A DNA stretch of 64,000 bases from an uncultured Aquimarina sp. (lineage in GTDB: Bacteria > Bacteroidota > Bacteroidia > Flavobacteriales > Flavobacteriaceae), in the NCBI GenBank assembly GCA_947496705.1, contig CANMDW010000001.1, forward strand, positions 682,001-746,000, written 5' to 3'. The translations under genes were made by a program, and so were the position numbers. Within the stretch, counting starts at the first letter, position 1. Each line of letters starts with the position of its first letter. Shown here piece after piece: positions 32,912 to 41,858 of the stretch. The notes beneath the pieces are model-generated. The model saw nothing but the letters and a program-made list of their open reading frames with translations. It did not search any database and had not been told where the DNA came from.

Positions 32912-34942
32912 TCAGTTCTTAAAAGAAGCTTTGTTCTCTGCAGGGATATCAGATTTTAAGTGTTTGGCAAAAAAGCCCATCATACTTTTATAGAGCTCTA
33001 TACGATTCTCTTCATGTCCAAACCCATGTCCTTCATCATACTTAACCATATACGGCACATCAAAACCTCTTTTTCTAAGATTACTTACAATTTGATCGGA
33101 TTCATTTATATTCACACGAGGATCATTTGCTCCCTGCACCACAAAAAGTGGTTTTGTTATTTTATCTACATTGAGAGCAGGAGAAACTTCTTTCATAATC
33201 TCTTGATCTTTGGGGTCATTTTCGTCATACCATTGCTCATAGACTTGTGCTAAATAGGGTTTCCAATATGGAGGGAACGATTTAAAGAAAGTAAATAAAT
33301 TAGATACTCCTACATAATCTACTCCACATTGATATAAATCAGGTGTCTTTACCAAACTGCCCAAAGTTGCCAATCCGCCATAACTGCCTCCGTATATAGC
33401 AATACGGTTTTCATCAATAAGGTCTAAGGACTTTACATGCGCTACCCCATCTTCGAGATCATCAAGCATTTTGCGACCAATTTGTTTACTTCCGGCAAGA
33501 AAAAACTTCTTTCCATAACCGCCAGAGCCTCTGTAATTAATTTGAAGCGTTGCATAACCTCTACTGGCAAACAATTGTGCCTCTGCATTAAATCCCCATT
33601 CATCTCTTGGGCCATAAGGACCGCCATGGGGATTCACGATTAACGGAACTTTCTTTCCTTCTTTTGCCTCTTTTGGAATAGTGAGATATCCATACAGGGT
33701 TAATCCGTCTCTCGACTTAAATGTAACCGGCCGCATTTCTGCCATATCTCCTTCTTTAAGTTGAGGCATTAAATTCATAATCTCCTTAAAACTATCCTTT
33801 TTTGCATCATATAGATAGTAGATACCATACAACTTATCACTATTAACATACAACAAGTACTTATCCTCCTCATCTGTCTTATTGGCAATAAAAAAATCTT
33901 TATCCTCAAATTTTTGCTTAAACTTCTCGTGTAGTCTTTTATAGGTATCACTTACAGGAATGATAACGCTTTTTTCGCCTGTATAATGATAATAATCTGT
34001 TTCATAAGCACGTTTACGAGATCGATTCATCCCTTCAACATCGAATGTGTCATTGTTAAACACTTTTTTTATGGTTTCTTTTTTTGCTAAATCATATAGA
34101 ATAATTTCGTCGGTATCATTGTCCAAATTACTCATCACAAAGGCATCATGAGGATATTCTGTGGTATAATCAAAACCAAGAATATAAAAATTATCTTTCC
34201 AGGTAGTGGTGATAATTTTTTCAAAAGGTTGATCTTTTGTGGTTCGATAGTAAAGCGAATAATTTGTCCCGTTTTCTTGTTGGCTATAGGCTCTTAAAAT
34301 TCCTTCTTTATCAAAATCATAACCCGATATTGGATTTTGAACATCCTTATTCTCATAAAGCTTTTCAAGTTTTCCTGTATTGATATTGATTTTGTAGGGC
34401 TCGAATATCTGAGGATTATCTTTGTTCATGGTGATAATCATATTCTCTGGCTGCTCTTTAAGAATTTTCTGGATATTTACCCGAACTCCCTTAAAAGGAG
34501 TTAGATCTTTTTGATTCGAACCGTCTAAATCTACTGCAAAAAGGTGATAATCTTCATTTCCTCCCTGATCCATAACATAGATAAGTCGATTGTTGTTTGC
34601 CCAGCCGTATCCTCGAATAAGTTCCTCTTTTTCTTCAATAACCCTCTTTGTTTCTTCGGTTTCAGTGTTCTTAACATATACATGCCGTTTTCCTTTATCA
34701 TCTTTTTCACGATAAGAAAAATACATCCCATCTGGTGAGAATTGAAAAGAGGATTGTTTTGGTCTTTGAAAATAGTCTTGTACTGCATATAAAAAGTTAC
34801 CTTTTTCTTCATCTATTAGTGCCTTAAGCTGTTCTTCTGAAGATACTAAAGCAGGATCTCCCGGTAAGCTATCCTTTTTGGTTTGACCAATAATACATTG
34901 TAATGTAAAAAACATAGCAACAGGTAAAAAATATGTTTTCAT
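32912..34942 (-). CDS. S9-family peptidase (prolyl oligopeptidase-like)
   Basis: A 676-residue exported peptidase with signal MKTYFLPVAMFFTLQCIIGQ, a seven-bladed propeller region (about residues 60-400, repeats such as FSPDGMYFSYREKDDKGK) and an alpha/beta-hydrolase domain. The nucleophile is in YGGSYGGLATLG, the acid in VVQGANDPRVN and the histidine in DEGHGFGHEENR. It should cleave peptides in the periplasm. Length matches the dipeptidyl/acylaminoacyl peptidase group of Bacteroidota. It is a single gene with its own terminator. Confidence 0.9.
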   Translation of the reverse strand: MKTYFLPVAMFFTLQCIIGQTKKDSLPGDPALVSSEEQLKALIDEEKGNFLYAVQDYFQRPKQSSFQFSPDGMYFSYREKDDKGKRHVYVKNTETEETKRVIEEKEELIRGYGWANNNRLIYVMDQGGNEDYHLFAVDLDGSNQKDLTPFKGVRVNIQKILKEQPENMIITMNKDNPQIFEPYKININTGKLEKLYENKDVQNPISGYDFDKEGILRAYSQQENGTNYSLYYRTTKDQPFEKIITTTWKDNFYILGFDYTTEYPHDAFVMSNLDNDTDEIILYDLAKKETIKKVFNNDTFDVEGMNRSRKRAYETDYYHYTGEKSVIIPVSDTYKRLHEKFKQKFEDKDFFIANKTDEEDKYLLYVNSDKLYGIYYLYDAKKDSFKEIMNLMPQLKEGDMAEMRPVTFKSRDGLTLYGYLTIPKEAKEGKKVPLIVNPHGGPYGPRDEWGFNAEAQLFASRGYATLQINYRGSGGYGKKFFLAGSKQIGRKMLDDLEDGVAHVKSLDLIDENRIAIYGGSYGGLATLGSLVKTPDLYQCGVDYVGVSNLFTFFKSFPPYWKPYLAQVYEQWYDENDPKDQEIMKEVSPALNVDKITKPLFVVQGANDPRVNINESDQIVSNLRKRGFDVPYMVKYDEGHGFGHEENRIELYKSMMGFFAKHLKSDIPAENKASFKN

Positions 34943-35019
34943 GATTTTAGTGAATTAAATTTGGTTAATAAGACTTTTTTTGTTTCAAAATACGTTTTTT
35001 GCATCTATATTTTGTTGTT

Positions 35020-35553
35020 TCAGACATACTTTGTGTACTCGCGAATTTTATCAAGCAATCTTTTGTTTAGATATTCATTTTTAGTAGCCAATGCATCAGA
35101 AATGATTTTTGCTTCTTCTAAGTATTTTAATGATTTATCCTTACTCCAATAATGAGGTGGCTTCTGCAAATTTGTGATTCTATCTGCCAACTTCACCATA
35201 CCTACCTCTTTTTCGAGTCTATTGATTCTATTCAGGCTATCCAACATCCTTTCTTTTTTTGAAGGTAAAGAATTATTTTTGGTTAATGCTAAAACACCTT
35301 TTGCAACCAATATACCAAATGCTGCCTCTACCTCTTCATAACTGGTATCTGTATCTTCTATTGTATCGTGAAGGATTGCCATCTGAAGGGCAAACTCTAA
35401 ATCAAAGTCTTTTGAGTAAGAATGTGCCAATAAAATTTCCATGGCAACACTAGAAATGTGTAACAAATAATTAGCTTCTGTACCCGGCACTTTTTGTTTG
35501 CTATGTTTTTCACCAGCAAATCTCATAGCTTTCAGATATATTTCTTGTGTCAT
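35020..35553 (-). CDS. HD-domain hydrolase, MESH1/SpoT-like
   Basis: A 177-residue all-helical protein with the metal-binding HD residues in AILHDTIEDTDTSYEEV and the downstream KLADRITNLQKPP motif, the same arrangement as the ppGpp hydrolase domain of RelA/SpoT and MESH1. A role as a small alarmone or nucleotide hydrolase is plausible. There is no synthetase or regulatory domain. It is monocistronic. Confidence 0.75.
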   Translation of the reverse strand: MTQEIYLKAMRFAGEKHSKQKVPGTEANYLLHISSVAMEILLAHSYSKDFDLEFALQMAILHDTIEDTDTSYEEVEAAFGILVAKGVLALTKNNSLPSKKERMLDSLNRINRLEKEVGMVKLADRITNLQKPPHYWSKDKSLKYLEEAKIISDALATKNEYLNKRLLDKIREYTKYV

Positions 35554-35664
35554 TTTTTATTTTTGGTATAATAGATTATTTAAAATTTAAAAGAACCTGT
35601 CTTCATAAGCGATCAATTAGATAACTTTGCAGGAAAGAGATGAGAAAACAAAGCATATTTGTTA

Positions 35665-36165
35665 TTAAAACAACGTTCCCCAATGTTCGATCACTTCCCT
35701 TACATAAAGAATTGTGAATCCTACAGACACAATAAATTTGATAAAAGTCCCTGCCAGAAAACCGATAAAAGAACCAAAAGCAGCTTTTAGTGCTTGAGAA
35801 GAATCACTGCTATTTCTAATTATTTCGCCTATAAATGCTCCGGCAAAAGGGCCAATAATGATCCCAAAAGGTCCCATAAAAATAAGTCCGGTAATAAGCC
35901 CAATGGAGCTGCCGATCATCCCGTATTTGGTTCCTCCGAATTTTTTTGTTCCCAAGGCAGGAACAATATAATCCAGTACCCAAACCAGGATCGAAATTGC
36001 CAAAGTAATCCCCAAAAAGGTCCAGTTTTGCGGAATCGCATCTGTAAAATGAAGGATCAATAACCCAATCCACGCAGTAAATGGCCCGGGCAATACCGGA
36101 AGAAAACTTCCTATGATGCCTATAAGGCACAATAAAAAACCGATAATGATTAAAGCTATATCCAT
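35665..36165 (-). CDS. DUF456 domain-containing membrane protein
   Basis: A 166-residue integral membrane protein with about five hydrophobic segments and glycine-rich turns (GSFLPVLPGPFTAWIGLL, GLIFMGPFGIIIGPFAGAFI, GSFIGFLAGTFIKFIV), the recognisable DUF456 pattern. The function of the family is unknown. It is transcribed alone on the minus strand. Confidence 0.85.
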   Translation of the reverse strand: MDIALIIIGFLLCLIGIIGSFLPVLPGPFTAWIGLLILHFTDAIPQNWTFLGITLAISILVWVLDYIVPALGTKKFGGTKYGMIGSSIGLITGLIFMGPFGIIIGPFAGAFIGEIIRNSSDSSQALKAAFGSFIGFLAGTFIKFIVSVGFTILYVREVIEHWGTLF

Positions 36166-36328
36166 AGGCTACTATTCTATATGACGAAAATGTTTCTGAT
36201 TTGTTACGCAACCGTGAATTAACTTTGTATTTTGATTCTTAGTGCTGCAAAGGTTCTTTAAATCCTTTTTTATTTAATTATTTTGTGTCAGCAACATAAA
36301 ACCGAATATAAAACTACCCCTTTTACAT

Positions 36329-36765
36329 ATGCGATCTTTATTATTACCCATTATGCTAATGATACATTCTATATCATTTTCACAAAGTTATGCTACTACC
36401 CTGCGATGTAAAGATGCAACAAATGAACGTGTCAGAAAAAATTGTATTATTAAAGAAATACAAAAATTTGTAGATGCCAATTATGACATCGCCTCTGTCG
36501 TTTCTTTTGCACTGCCTGGTACCAATCGTATTTATGCCCGATTTAGGATGATCCATCTGGAGAGATTACAGATATCCAGGTAAAAGCATCTGCACTTGAG
36601 CTGAAAATAGAGGCCTTGAGAACCATACAATCTTTTCCAGATTTAATTCCCGGAACAGAAACTACAGCTGTAACCCAGGATATTTTTACATTACCTATAG
36701 TTTTCGAACTTCAAAAAAATGAAATTGATATTACTGTTGGCAAAAAATTAACGGGAAATAAATAA
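36329..36765 (+). pseudogene. Frameshifted small protein with the M56-type C-terminal (TonB-like) domain
   Basis: The first frame (from ATG 36329, signal MRSLLLPIMLMIHSISFSQS) encodes CKDATNERVRKNCIIKEIQK and on to IYARFR, then ends early. A one-base shift at about 36546 restores DDPSGEITDIQVKASALELK and on to LPIVFELQKN, ending at TAA 36763. The joined product aligns with the C-terminal domain of the nearby M56 protein (KCASEEIKKYVNVNF, KIYVRFKIDKTGNITNVQ). One base is missing. It precedes the second BlaI/M56 operon. Confidence 0.75.
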
Positions 36766-36807
36766 TCCTTTGTTTTTATTCTATCTGAGACACTTCGAAT
36801 TATTTAT

Positions 36808-36872
36808 AACTAAAAAATTAGTTTAAACTAATTTTTTAGTTATATTTGTTTTATTGAACTAAATATTTAGTT
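36808..36872 (+). promoter_or_regulatory. Three operator-like dyads across the second blaI promoter
   Basis: Three 16-bp dyads AACTAA-N4-TTAGTT start at 36808, 36826 and 36857. The first two join into a 34-bp perfect palindrome and the third lies in a 22-bp palindrome. TATATTTG (36841-36848) fits the -7 box, with TTAG 19 bp upstream inside the first dyad. The dyads therefore cover -33, spacer and start site. This sequence differs from the TACA/TGTA dyad of the other blaI gene. Confidence 0.75.
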
Positions 36873-36895
36873 CAAAATTTAAAGATCACTGTTTT

Positions 36896-37255
36896 ATGAA
36901 ACAACTTACAAAAGCTGAAGAAGAAGTAATGCAACTGCTATGGGAGCTAAAAGAAGCCAATGTAGCTGCAATTATCGATCAAATGCCAGCGCCAAAACCT
37001 GCATACAATACAATTTCTACGATTATTAGAATTCTGGAAAATAAAGAATTTGTATCCTATCGCAAAGAAGGAAAAGGGCATATATATTTCCCGTTGGTAA
37101 AAAAAGAAGAATACAGCAATCAATCTCTTAATAAACTGATGGATAATTACTTCAATGGGTCTTTTAGAAATATGGTTTCCTTTTTTGTAAAAAAGAATGA
37201 TATGGATATCAAAGACCTGGAACAAATTTTAAAAGAATTAGATAACAAAAAATAA
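36896..37255 (+). CDS. BlaI/MecI/CopY-family transcriptional repressor, second copy
   Basis: A 119-residue winged-helix repressor (LTKAEEEVMQLLWELKEANV, YNTISTIIRILENKEFVSYR). It is clearly homologous to the protein at 27157-27528 but diverged in the recognition helix, in keeping with its different predicted operators. It is followed 4 bp later by its M56 partner, so it should be the repressor of this operon, relieved by proteolysis. Confidence 0.9.
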   Translation: MKQLTKAEEEVMQLLWELKEANVAAIIDQMPAPKPAYNTISTIIRILENKEFVSYRKEGKGHIYFPLVKKEEYSNQSLNKLMDNYFNGSFRNMVSFFVKKNDMDIKDLEQILKELDNKK

Positions 37256-37259
37256 TGCT

Positions 37260-38537
37260 ATGCTCTACTATCTTATACAAATCCTGATTTTTCAAACACT
37301 GTTCTTGATTATCTATGATATCCTTCATAAAAAAGATACTTTTTTCTCTTTAAATCGAACATACCTTCTTTTTACATCTACATTTTCTCTGGTCTTGCCA
37401 TTTATAAAAATCAAAAGTATCAAACAAGTTATCCCCGAAGAATACATCATCAATTTACCTGCCTTATTTGCCAACACATCCAAAACAGACAGTGCTCTCT
37501 ATTCTAAAATATATGTCGTTCTTGAAAACCATTGGCTGGGAATTATATATATACTTGGTATATGCCTTTCTATCATCTTATTTATTGTTAAGGTATATCA
37601 ATTCAAAAAATTGAAAAAAAGTAGCGTAGTTAAATTCCCAAATTATAAATTGGTGTTGCTAGACAATAGTACCGAAGCCTTTTCATTTTGGAACACTGTT
37701 TATTTAGGGACGCTATTGTCTGAAGACAAAAAAGCTCAAATATTAATACATGAGTTGGTGCACCTAAAACAAAAACACTCCTTGGATTTGTTATGGTTTG
37801 AACTTCTTAAAATTGTGTTTTGGTGGAATCCATTGTTGTATGTATATCAAAATAGAATGATTGCTCTTCACGAATACACCGCAGATGCAATTGCTGCACA
37901 TTCTATTGGCAAAAAAATGTATTATAAGCAATTGTTAAACATCACTTTTCATAGTAACAATATTTCATTTACCAATTATTTTTTTAATCATTCACTACTA
38001 AAAAAACGAATCATTATGTTACAGAAATCAAAATCAAAAACAGTAGCTAGATATAAATATTTAGCACTAATCCCAATGATCATTTCAATGATCCTTTATT
38101 CTTCTTGCTTTAATGAAGATACACCACTTAAAGAAGATACTACTGCTAGTGAAAAAAGTAGTTCTGCTGAAGCTAAAGCTATTCCATTTATGAAATTAGA
38201 CACACCTCCTGCACCTCAAAATTGTGTTGGCTTATCCGATCCCGATGCATTAAGAAAATGTGCGAGTGAAGAGATTAAGAAATATGTGAACGTTAATTTT
38301 AATGTAGAAGGGATGAAATCCTATGCAAAACCCGGGGTAAACAAGATTTATGTTCGTTTCAAAATTGACAAAACAGGTAACATCACAAATGTACAAGCCA
38401 GAGGGCCAGCCCCCGAACTCGAAGAAGAAGCAAAACGTGTTGTGAGTTCCATACCGCAAATGATCCCCGCAGAACATCAGGGTAAAAAAGTAGAGGTTGC
38501 TTTCTCTTTGCCTATCACTTTTGCAATACAAGAATAG
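37260..38537 (+). CDS. M56-family (BlaR1-type) membrane metallopeptidase with C-terminal TonB-like domain
   Basis: A 425-residue protein with about four N-terminal membrane helices and the zinc site IHELVHLKQKHSLDLLWFE (HExxH near residue 164). One more helix follows near residue 272 and ends in a lipobox-like SSCF. The C-terminal 95 residues form a TonB_C-like domain (KIYVRFKIDKTGNITNVQ, EEEAKRVVSSIPQMIPAEHQ). This domain is also the whole mature part of the flanking small genes at 36329 and 38656. The peptidase is expected to cleave the adjacent BlaI repressor. Confidence 0.85.
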   Translation: MLYYLIQILIFQTLFLIIYDILHKKDTFFSLNRTYLLFTSTFSLVLPFIKIKSIKQVIPEEYIINLPALFANTSKTDSALYSKIYVVLENHWLGIIYILGICLSIILFIVKVYQFKKLKKSSVVKFPNYKLVLLDNSTEAFSFWNTVYLGTLLSEDKKAQILIHELVHLKQKHSLDLLWFELLKIVFWWNPLLYVYQNRMIALHEYTADAIAAHSIGKKMYYKQLLNITFHSNNISFTNYFFNHSLLKKRIIMLQKSKSKTVARYKYLALIPMIISMILYSSCFNEDTPLKEDTTASEKSSSAEAKAIPFMKLDTPPAPQNCVGLSDPDALRKCASEEIKKYVNVNFNVEGMKSYAKPGVNKIYVRFKIDKTGNITNVQARGPAPELEEEAKRVVSSIPQMIPAEHQGKKVEVAFSLPITFAIQE

Positions 38538-38562
38538 TATTTTATCATTTCAGTTCAGTTTC

Positions 38563-38588
38563 AAAGCCGAAGCACACTCTTCGGCTTT
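38563..38588. terminator. Intrinsic terminator of the second BlaI/M56 operon
   Basis: Perfect 10-bp arms AAAGCCGAAG and CTTCGGCTTT with a 6-base loop, 25 bp after the M56 stop. The T-run is short, but the stem is strong. Confidence 0.75.
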
Positions 38589-38655
38589 TACAATGTATCA
38601 CTTCGCTCTCTAAAAAAAAATATGTAGCTTGGCAATCCGAAATAGTGTACGGATC

Positions 38656-39135
38656 ATGAGTATGAGAAATAGGTATATCTTTTTATGGGTCTTCACTTTA
38701 TTTTCTTGTGATAACTTTGTGCTTAAAAAGGAAAATAAAGAAGAAATTCTTAAAGAAGAATGGAATAAACTTAACCAAAATGAAGTTGAGGAACCTCCAT
38801 TATTTGAAGTTTGCAAAAACAAAACCGAAGAAGAACAGAAAAAATGCTTCTATAGTACGATATCTAATCACATTCAAAACCATCTTGCAAATCATACGTT
38901 TATTGTAAAAGAAGCGATTAATGATACTGTTTGGGTTCCTTTAACAATTACCAAAGATAATGAGATCGTTATAGAGGATTTTGATATCCCCGACATCATT
39001 ACAACACAAATTCCTGATTTCAGAAATATTCTGAAGCAAGGTATAAGCACCTTACCCCAAATAGAAGCTGCACATATTAGAAGCACTCCCACTTCAGCAA
39101 AATATAGACTTCCCATTGTAATTAATATGGATTAA
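38656..39135 (+). CDS. Small lipoprotein with the M56-type C-terminal domain
   Basis: I place the start at ATG 38656 (MSMRNRYIFLWVFTLFSC, a lipoprotein signal); a TTG at 38629 would only add residues before the signal. The 159-residue product repeats the arrangement of the M56 C-terminal region: a CKNKTEEEQKKCFYSTISNH segment, then TVWVPLTITKDNEIVIEDFD and a proline-isoleucine C-terminus (KYRLPIVINMD). It is a stand-alone version of that domain. I infer a common ligand or partner with the M56 protein. Confidence 0.7.
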   Translation: MSMRNRYIFLWVFTLFSCDNFVLKKENKEEILKEEWNKLNQNEVEEPPLFEVCKNKTEEEQKKCFYSTISNHIQNHLANHTFIVKEAINDTVWVPLTITKDNEIVIEDFDIPDIITTQIPDFRNILKQGISTLPQIEAAHIRSTPTSAKYRLPIVINMD

Positions 39136-39159
39136 CTGTTTCGCTTGTTCTTAATTACG

Positions 39160-39167
39160 TAATTTTG
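39160..39167 (+). promoter_or_regulatory. Candidate -7 box of ruvC
   Basis: TAATTTTG fits TAnnTTTG and lies 23 bp before the TTG start of ruvC. The -33 box is not clear. Confidence 0.4.
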
Positions 39168-39190
39168 CAAATACATAGCAAAAACTTCCT

Positions 39191-39781
39191 TTGAACAACG
39201 AAAAAATCATATTAGGCATAGATCCAGGAACCACCATTATGGGATTCGGACTTATTAAAGTTGAAAATAAAAAAATGTCTTTCTTACTGTTAAATGAACT
39301 TCAACTCAGTAAATATGATGATCATTACCTAAAGCTAAAACTCATCTTTGAGCGAACTGTAGAATTGATTGATACCTACCACCCCGATGAAATTGCTATC
39401 GAGGCTCCTTTTTTTGGTAAAAATGTACAATCGATGCTTAAATTGGGCCGTGCACAGGGAGTAGCCATGGCTGCAGGTCTTAGTCGTGAAGTACCGATTA
39501 CCGAGTATTCTCCAAAAAAGATAAAAATGGCCATCACCGGTAATGGAAATGCCAGCAAGGAACAAGTAGCCAAAATGTTACAAAATCTGCTGCAACTTAA
39601 GAAGATACCCAAAAACCTGGATGCTACCGATGGATTAGCAGCAGCAGTTTGTCATTTTTACAATATGGGTAGAGCCGATACAGTAGGTAAAAGCTATACA
39701 GGCTGGGCTGCCTTTGTAAAACAGAATGAGAAACGAGTTAAAAAGCCCCCAGACCCCCAGGGAGGAAATAGCTCCTCTTAA
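39191..39781 (+). CDS. ruvC: Crossover junction endodeoxyribonuclease RuvC
   Basis: A 196-residue nuclease that resolves Holliday junctions. The catalytic acidic residues are legible: LGIDPGTTIMGFGLI at the N-terminus, DEIAIEAPFFGKN near residue 68, and the C-terminal DATDGLAAAVCH near 148. The start is TTG at 39191, since no in-frame ATG precedes the IILGIDPG motif. The C-terminal 25 residues (basic, then Pro/Ser) are a short family-variable tail. hemW follows 103 bp downstream in the same direction. Confidence 0.9.
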   Translation: MNNEKIILGIDPGTTIMGFGLIKVENKKMSFLLLNELQLSKYDDHYLKLKLIFERTVELIDTYHPDEIAIEAPFFGKNVQSMLKLGRAQGVAMAAGLSREVPITEYSPKKIKMAITGNGNASKEQVAKMLQNLLQLKKIPKNLDATDGLAAAVCHFYNMGRADTVGKSYTGWAAFVKQNEKRVKKPPDPQGGNSSS

Positions 39782-39884
39782 CTTTCCTAAAAAGAAACGA
39801 AGTAATAAATAGATTTAAAAATTGAACCCGTTAAATAACAGCAAAAGTTTAAAAGATAACGGCTCTCTATATGAGGGCCGGGGG

Positions 39885-41012
39885 ATGTACATCCATATCC
39901 CCTTTTGCAAACAAGCATGTCATTACTGTGATTTTCATTTTTCAACTTCAATGAAGAAAAAAGAAGAAATGATTGCTGCATTATGTACTGAAATCAAATT
40001 GCGCAGCGCCATAATGGAAGGTAATAAAATTATTGAAACCATCTACTTTGGCGGCGGAACGCCTACGGTATTATCTGTAGACGAACTTCAGGCTATTATG
40101 AATGCCATCTATGAAAACTACCCGGTTGCCGATGATGCAGAAATCACAATAGAAGCCAATCCCGATGATCTGACTGAAGAAAAAATAGTATTGCTGGCTA
40201 AGAGCCAGGTAAACCGTTTAAGTATTGGCATCCAGTCTTTTTTTGATGAAGATCTGAAACTCATGAACCGATCCCACAATTCAAAAAATGCGCTTCGGTG
40301 TTTGTCTCTCGCGACCCGCGAGTTTGAGAATATTTCGATCGACCTGATTTATGGCATCCCTGGGATGTCTCTTAAACGATGGAAACAGAATATTCAACTT
40401 GCTATAGATTTTGATGTGCCACATATCTCCTGCTATGCCCTAACGGTAGAACCGAATACTGCTTTGCCCAAATTGATCGAAAAAGGGGAAATCGCTCCTG
40501 TAAATGATGATCTGGCACAACAACATTTTGAAGTTTTGGTGGAGATACTAGAAAAAGAAGGTTTTGTACATTATGAGTTGTCTAATTTCGGAAAACCAGG
40601 ATATTTTAGTAAAAACAACACCGCCTACTGGCAAGGAAAACAATATGTAGGCATTGGTCCTTCTGCACATTCTTATAATGGCAAACAGCGAAGCTGGAAC
40701 ATTAATAACAATACAAAATACATCAACGCTTTACAACAAAACAAGCTTCCGAGAGAAATCGAGGATTTAACTACTACAGATACATACAATGAATATGTGA
40801 TGACGGGATTGAGAACGATTTGGGGAGTATCGTTGCAAAAAGTAGAAAAGGATTTTGGCACAACCTACAAAGAATATCTACTGAAACAAGCTCAAAAACA
40901 TATTGATGAACATCTTTTGTTTTTGGACACCGATACATTATTGGTAACCAAAAAAGGAAAGTTTTTAAGTGACGGCATTGCAAGTGATCTTTTCTTAGTA
41001 AATTTAGCATGA
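39885..41012 (+). CDS. hemW: Radical SAM heme chaperone HemW
   Basis: I place the start at ATG 39885 (MYIHIPFCKQACHYCDFHFS), which puts the radical SAM CxxxCxxC motif at the usual N-terminal position and gives 375 residues, the normal family length. A TTG at 39822 would add 21 residues without similarity. Further motifs are YFGGGTPTVLS and RLSIGIQSFFDEDL, with the HemW C-terminal domain. HemW binds heme and inserts it into respiratory enzymes; it was formerly misannotated as coproporphyrinogen oxidase. Confidence 0.85.
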   Translation: MYIHIPFCKQACHYCDFHFSTSMKKKEEMIAALCTEIKLRSAIMEGNKIIETIYFGGGTPTVLSVDELQAIMNAIYENYPVADDAEITIEANPDDLTEEKIVLLAKSQVNRLSIGIQSFFDEDLKLMNRSHNSKNALRCLSLATREFENISIDLIYGIPGMSLKRWKQNIQLAIDFDVPHISCYALTVEPNTALPKLIEKGEIAPVNDDLAQQHFEVLVEILEKEGFVHYELSNFGKPGYFSKNNTAYWQGKQYVGIGPSAHSYNGKQRSWNINNNTKYINALQQNKLPREIEDLTTTDTYNEYVMTGLRTIWGVSLQKVEKDFGTTYKEYLLKQAQKHIDEHLLFLDTDTLLVTKKGKFLSDGIASDLFLVNLA

Positions 41013-41042
41013 TTAAATGAGTTCGATACATCCAGGACTACT

Positions 41043-41849
41043 ATGCAAGAAAAATATGATATCATCGGGGTTGATTATAACACGACCCGAAAAGCCGATC
41101 CTTATCTTTTTGGCAGGTTACTTGTGCTTCTTAAACCCATATCTGAAGGAACCTATCTCGACATAGGATGCGGAACCGGAAATTACACCTCAACATTTGC
41201 CAAAAAAGGATATCAATTTATTGGTATAGACCCTTCATTAGAAATGATACAATCCGCCTGCCGGGTGGGCGGGAAAGCAAAAAAACAGCATGATGCGGTA
41301 CACTGGAAGATCGGTAAAGCTGAAAAAATCGATCTTCCATCAGAAAGTGTAGATGGGATTATTGCCAGCTTAACATTGCACCATTGGCAAGATATCAATA
41401 AAGGCTTTTCAGAGCTAAATCGAGTTTTAAAACCCAATGGAAAAATCGTGATTTTCACCGCCACACCAAATCAAATGAAAGGATACTGGCTGAATCACTA
41501 CTTTCCAAGAATGCTGGCCGATTCGATGACCCAAATGCCTTCTTATGCAATTATTGAATCTCACCTGAAACAAAATGGTTTGTATATCGCAACTACCGAA
41601 AAATATGATATTCAGCCCGATTTGCAAGATCTGTTTCTCTACTCCGGAAAACACAATCCCAGATTATACTTAGATCCCAAAGTTCGCCATGGGATATCGT
41701 CTTTTTCTTCAATAGCTAATGCTGAAGAAGTTGAAAAAGGATTAAAAACATTGGAAAAAGATATCCTCTCTGGTGCGATACATAATGTTATTAAAAACTA
41801 TAAGAATACAGGTGGGGATTATCTTTTTATGGTAATCAGAAAAGCTTGA
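41043..41849 (+). CDS. Class I SAM-dependent methyltransferase
   Basis: A 268-residue enzyme with the SAM-binding motif TYLDIGCGTGNYTSTFA near residue 38, motif II FIGIDPSLEMI and the UbiE/COQ5-like core IIASLTLHHWQDINKGFSEL. The substrate is unknown. It lies between hemW and the cyclase gene, 9 bp before the latter, so probably shares a transcript with it. Confidence 0.85.
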   Translation: MQEKYDIIGVDYNTTRKADPYLFGRLLVLLKPISEGTYLDIGCGTGNYTSTFAKKGYQFIGIDPSLEMIQSACRVGGKAKKQHDAVHWKIGKAEKIDLPSESVDGIIASLTLHHWQDINKGFSELNRVLKPNGKIVIFTATPNQMKGYWLNHYFPRMLADSMTQMPSYAIIESHLKQNGLYIATTEKYDIQPDLQDLFLYSGKHNPRLYLDPKVRHGISSFSSIANAEEVEKGLKTLEKDILSGAIHNVIKNYKNTGGDYLFMVIRKA

Positions 41850-41858
41850 TAACGGCCT

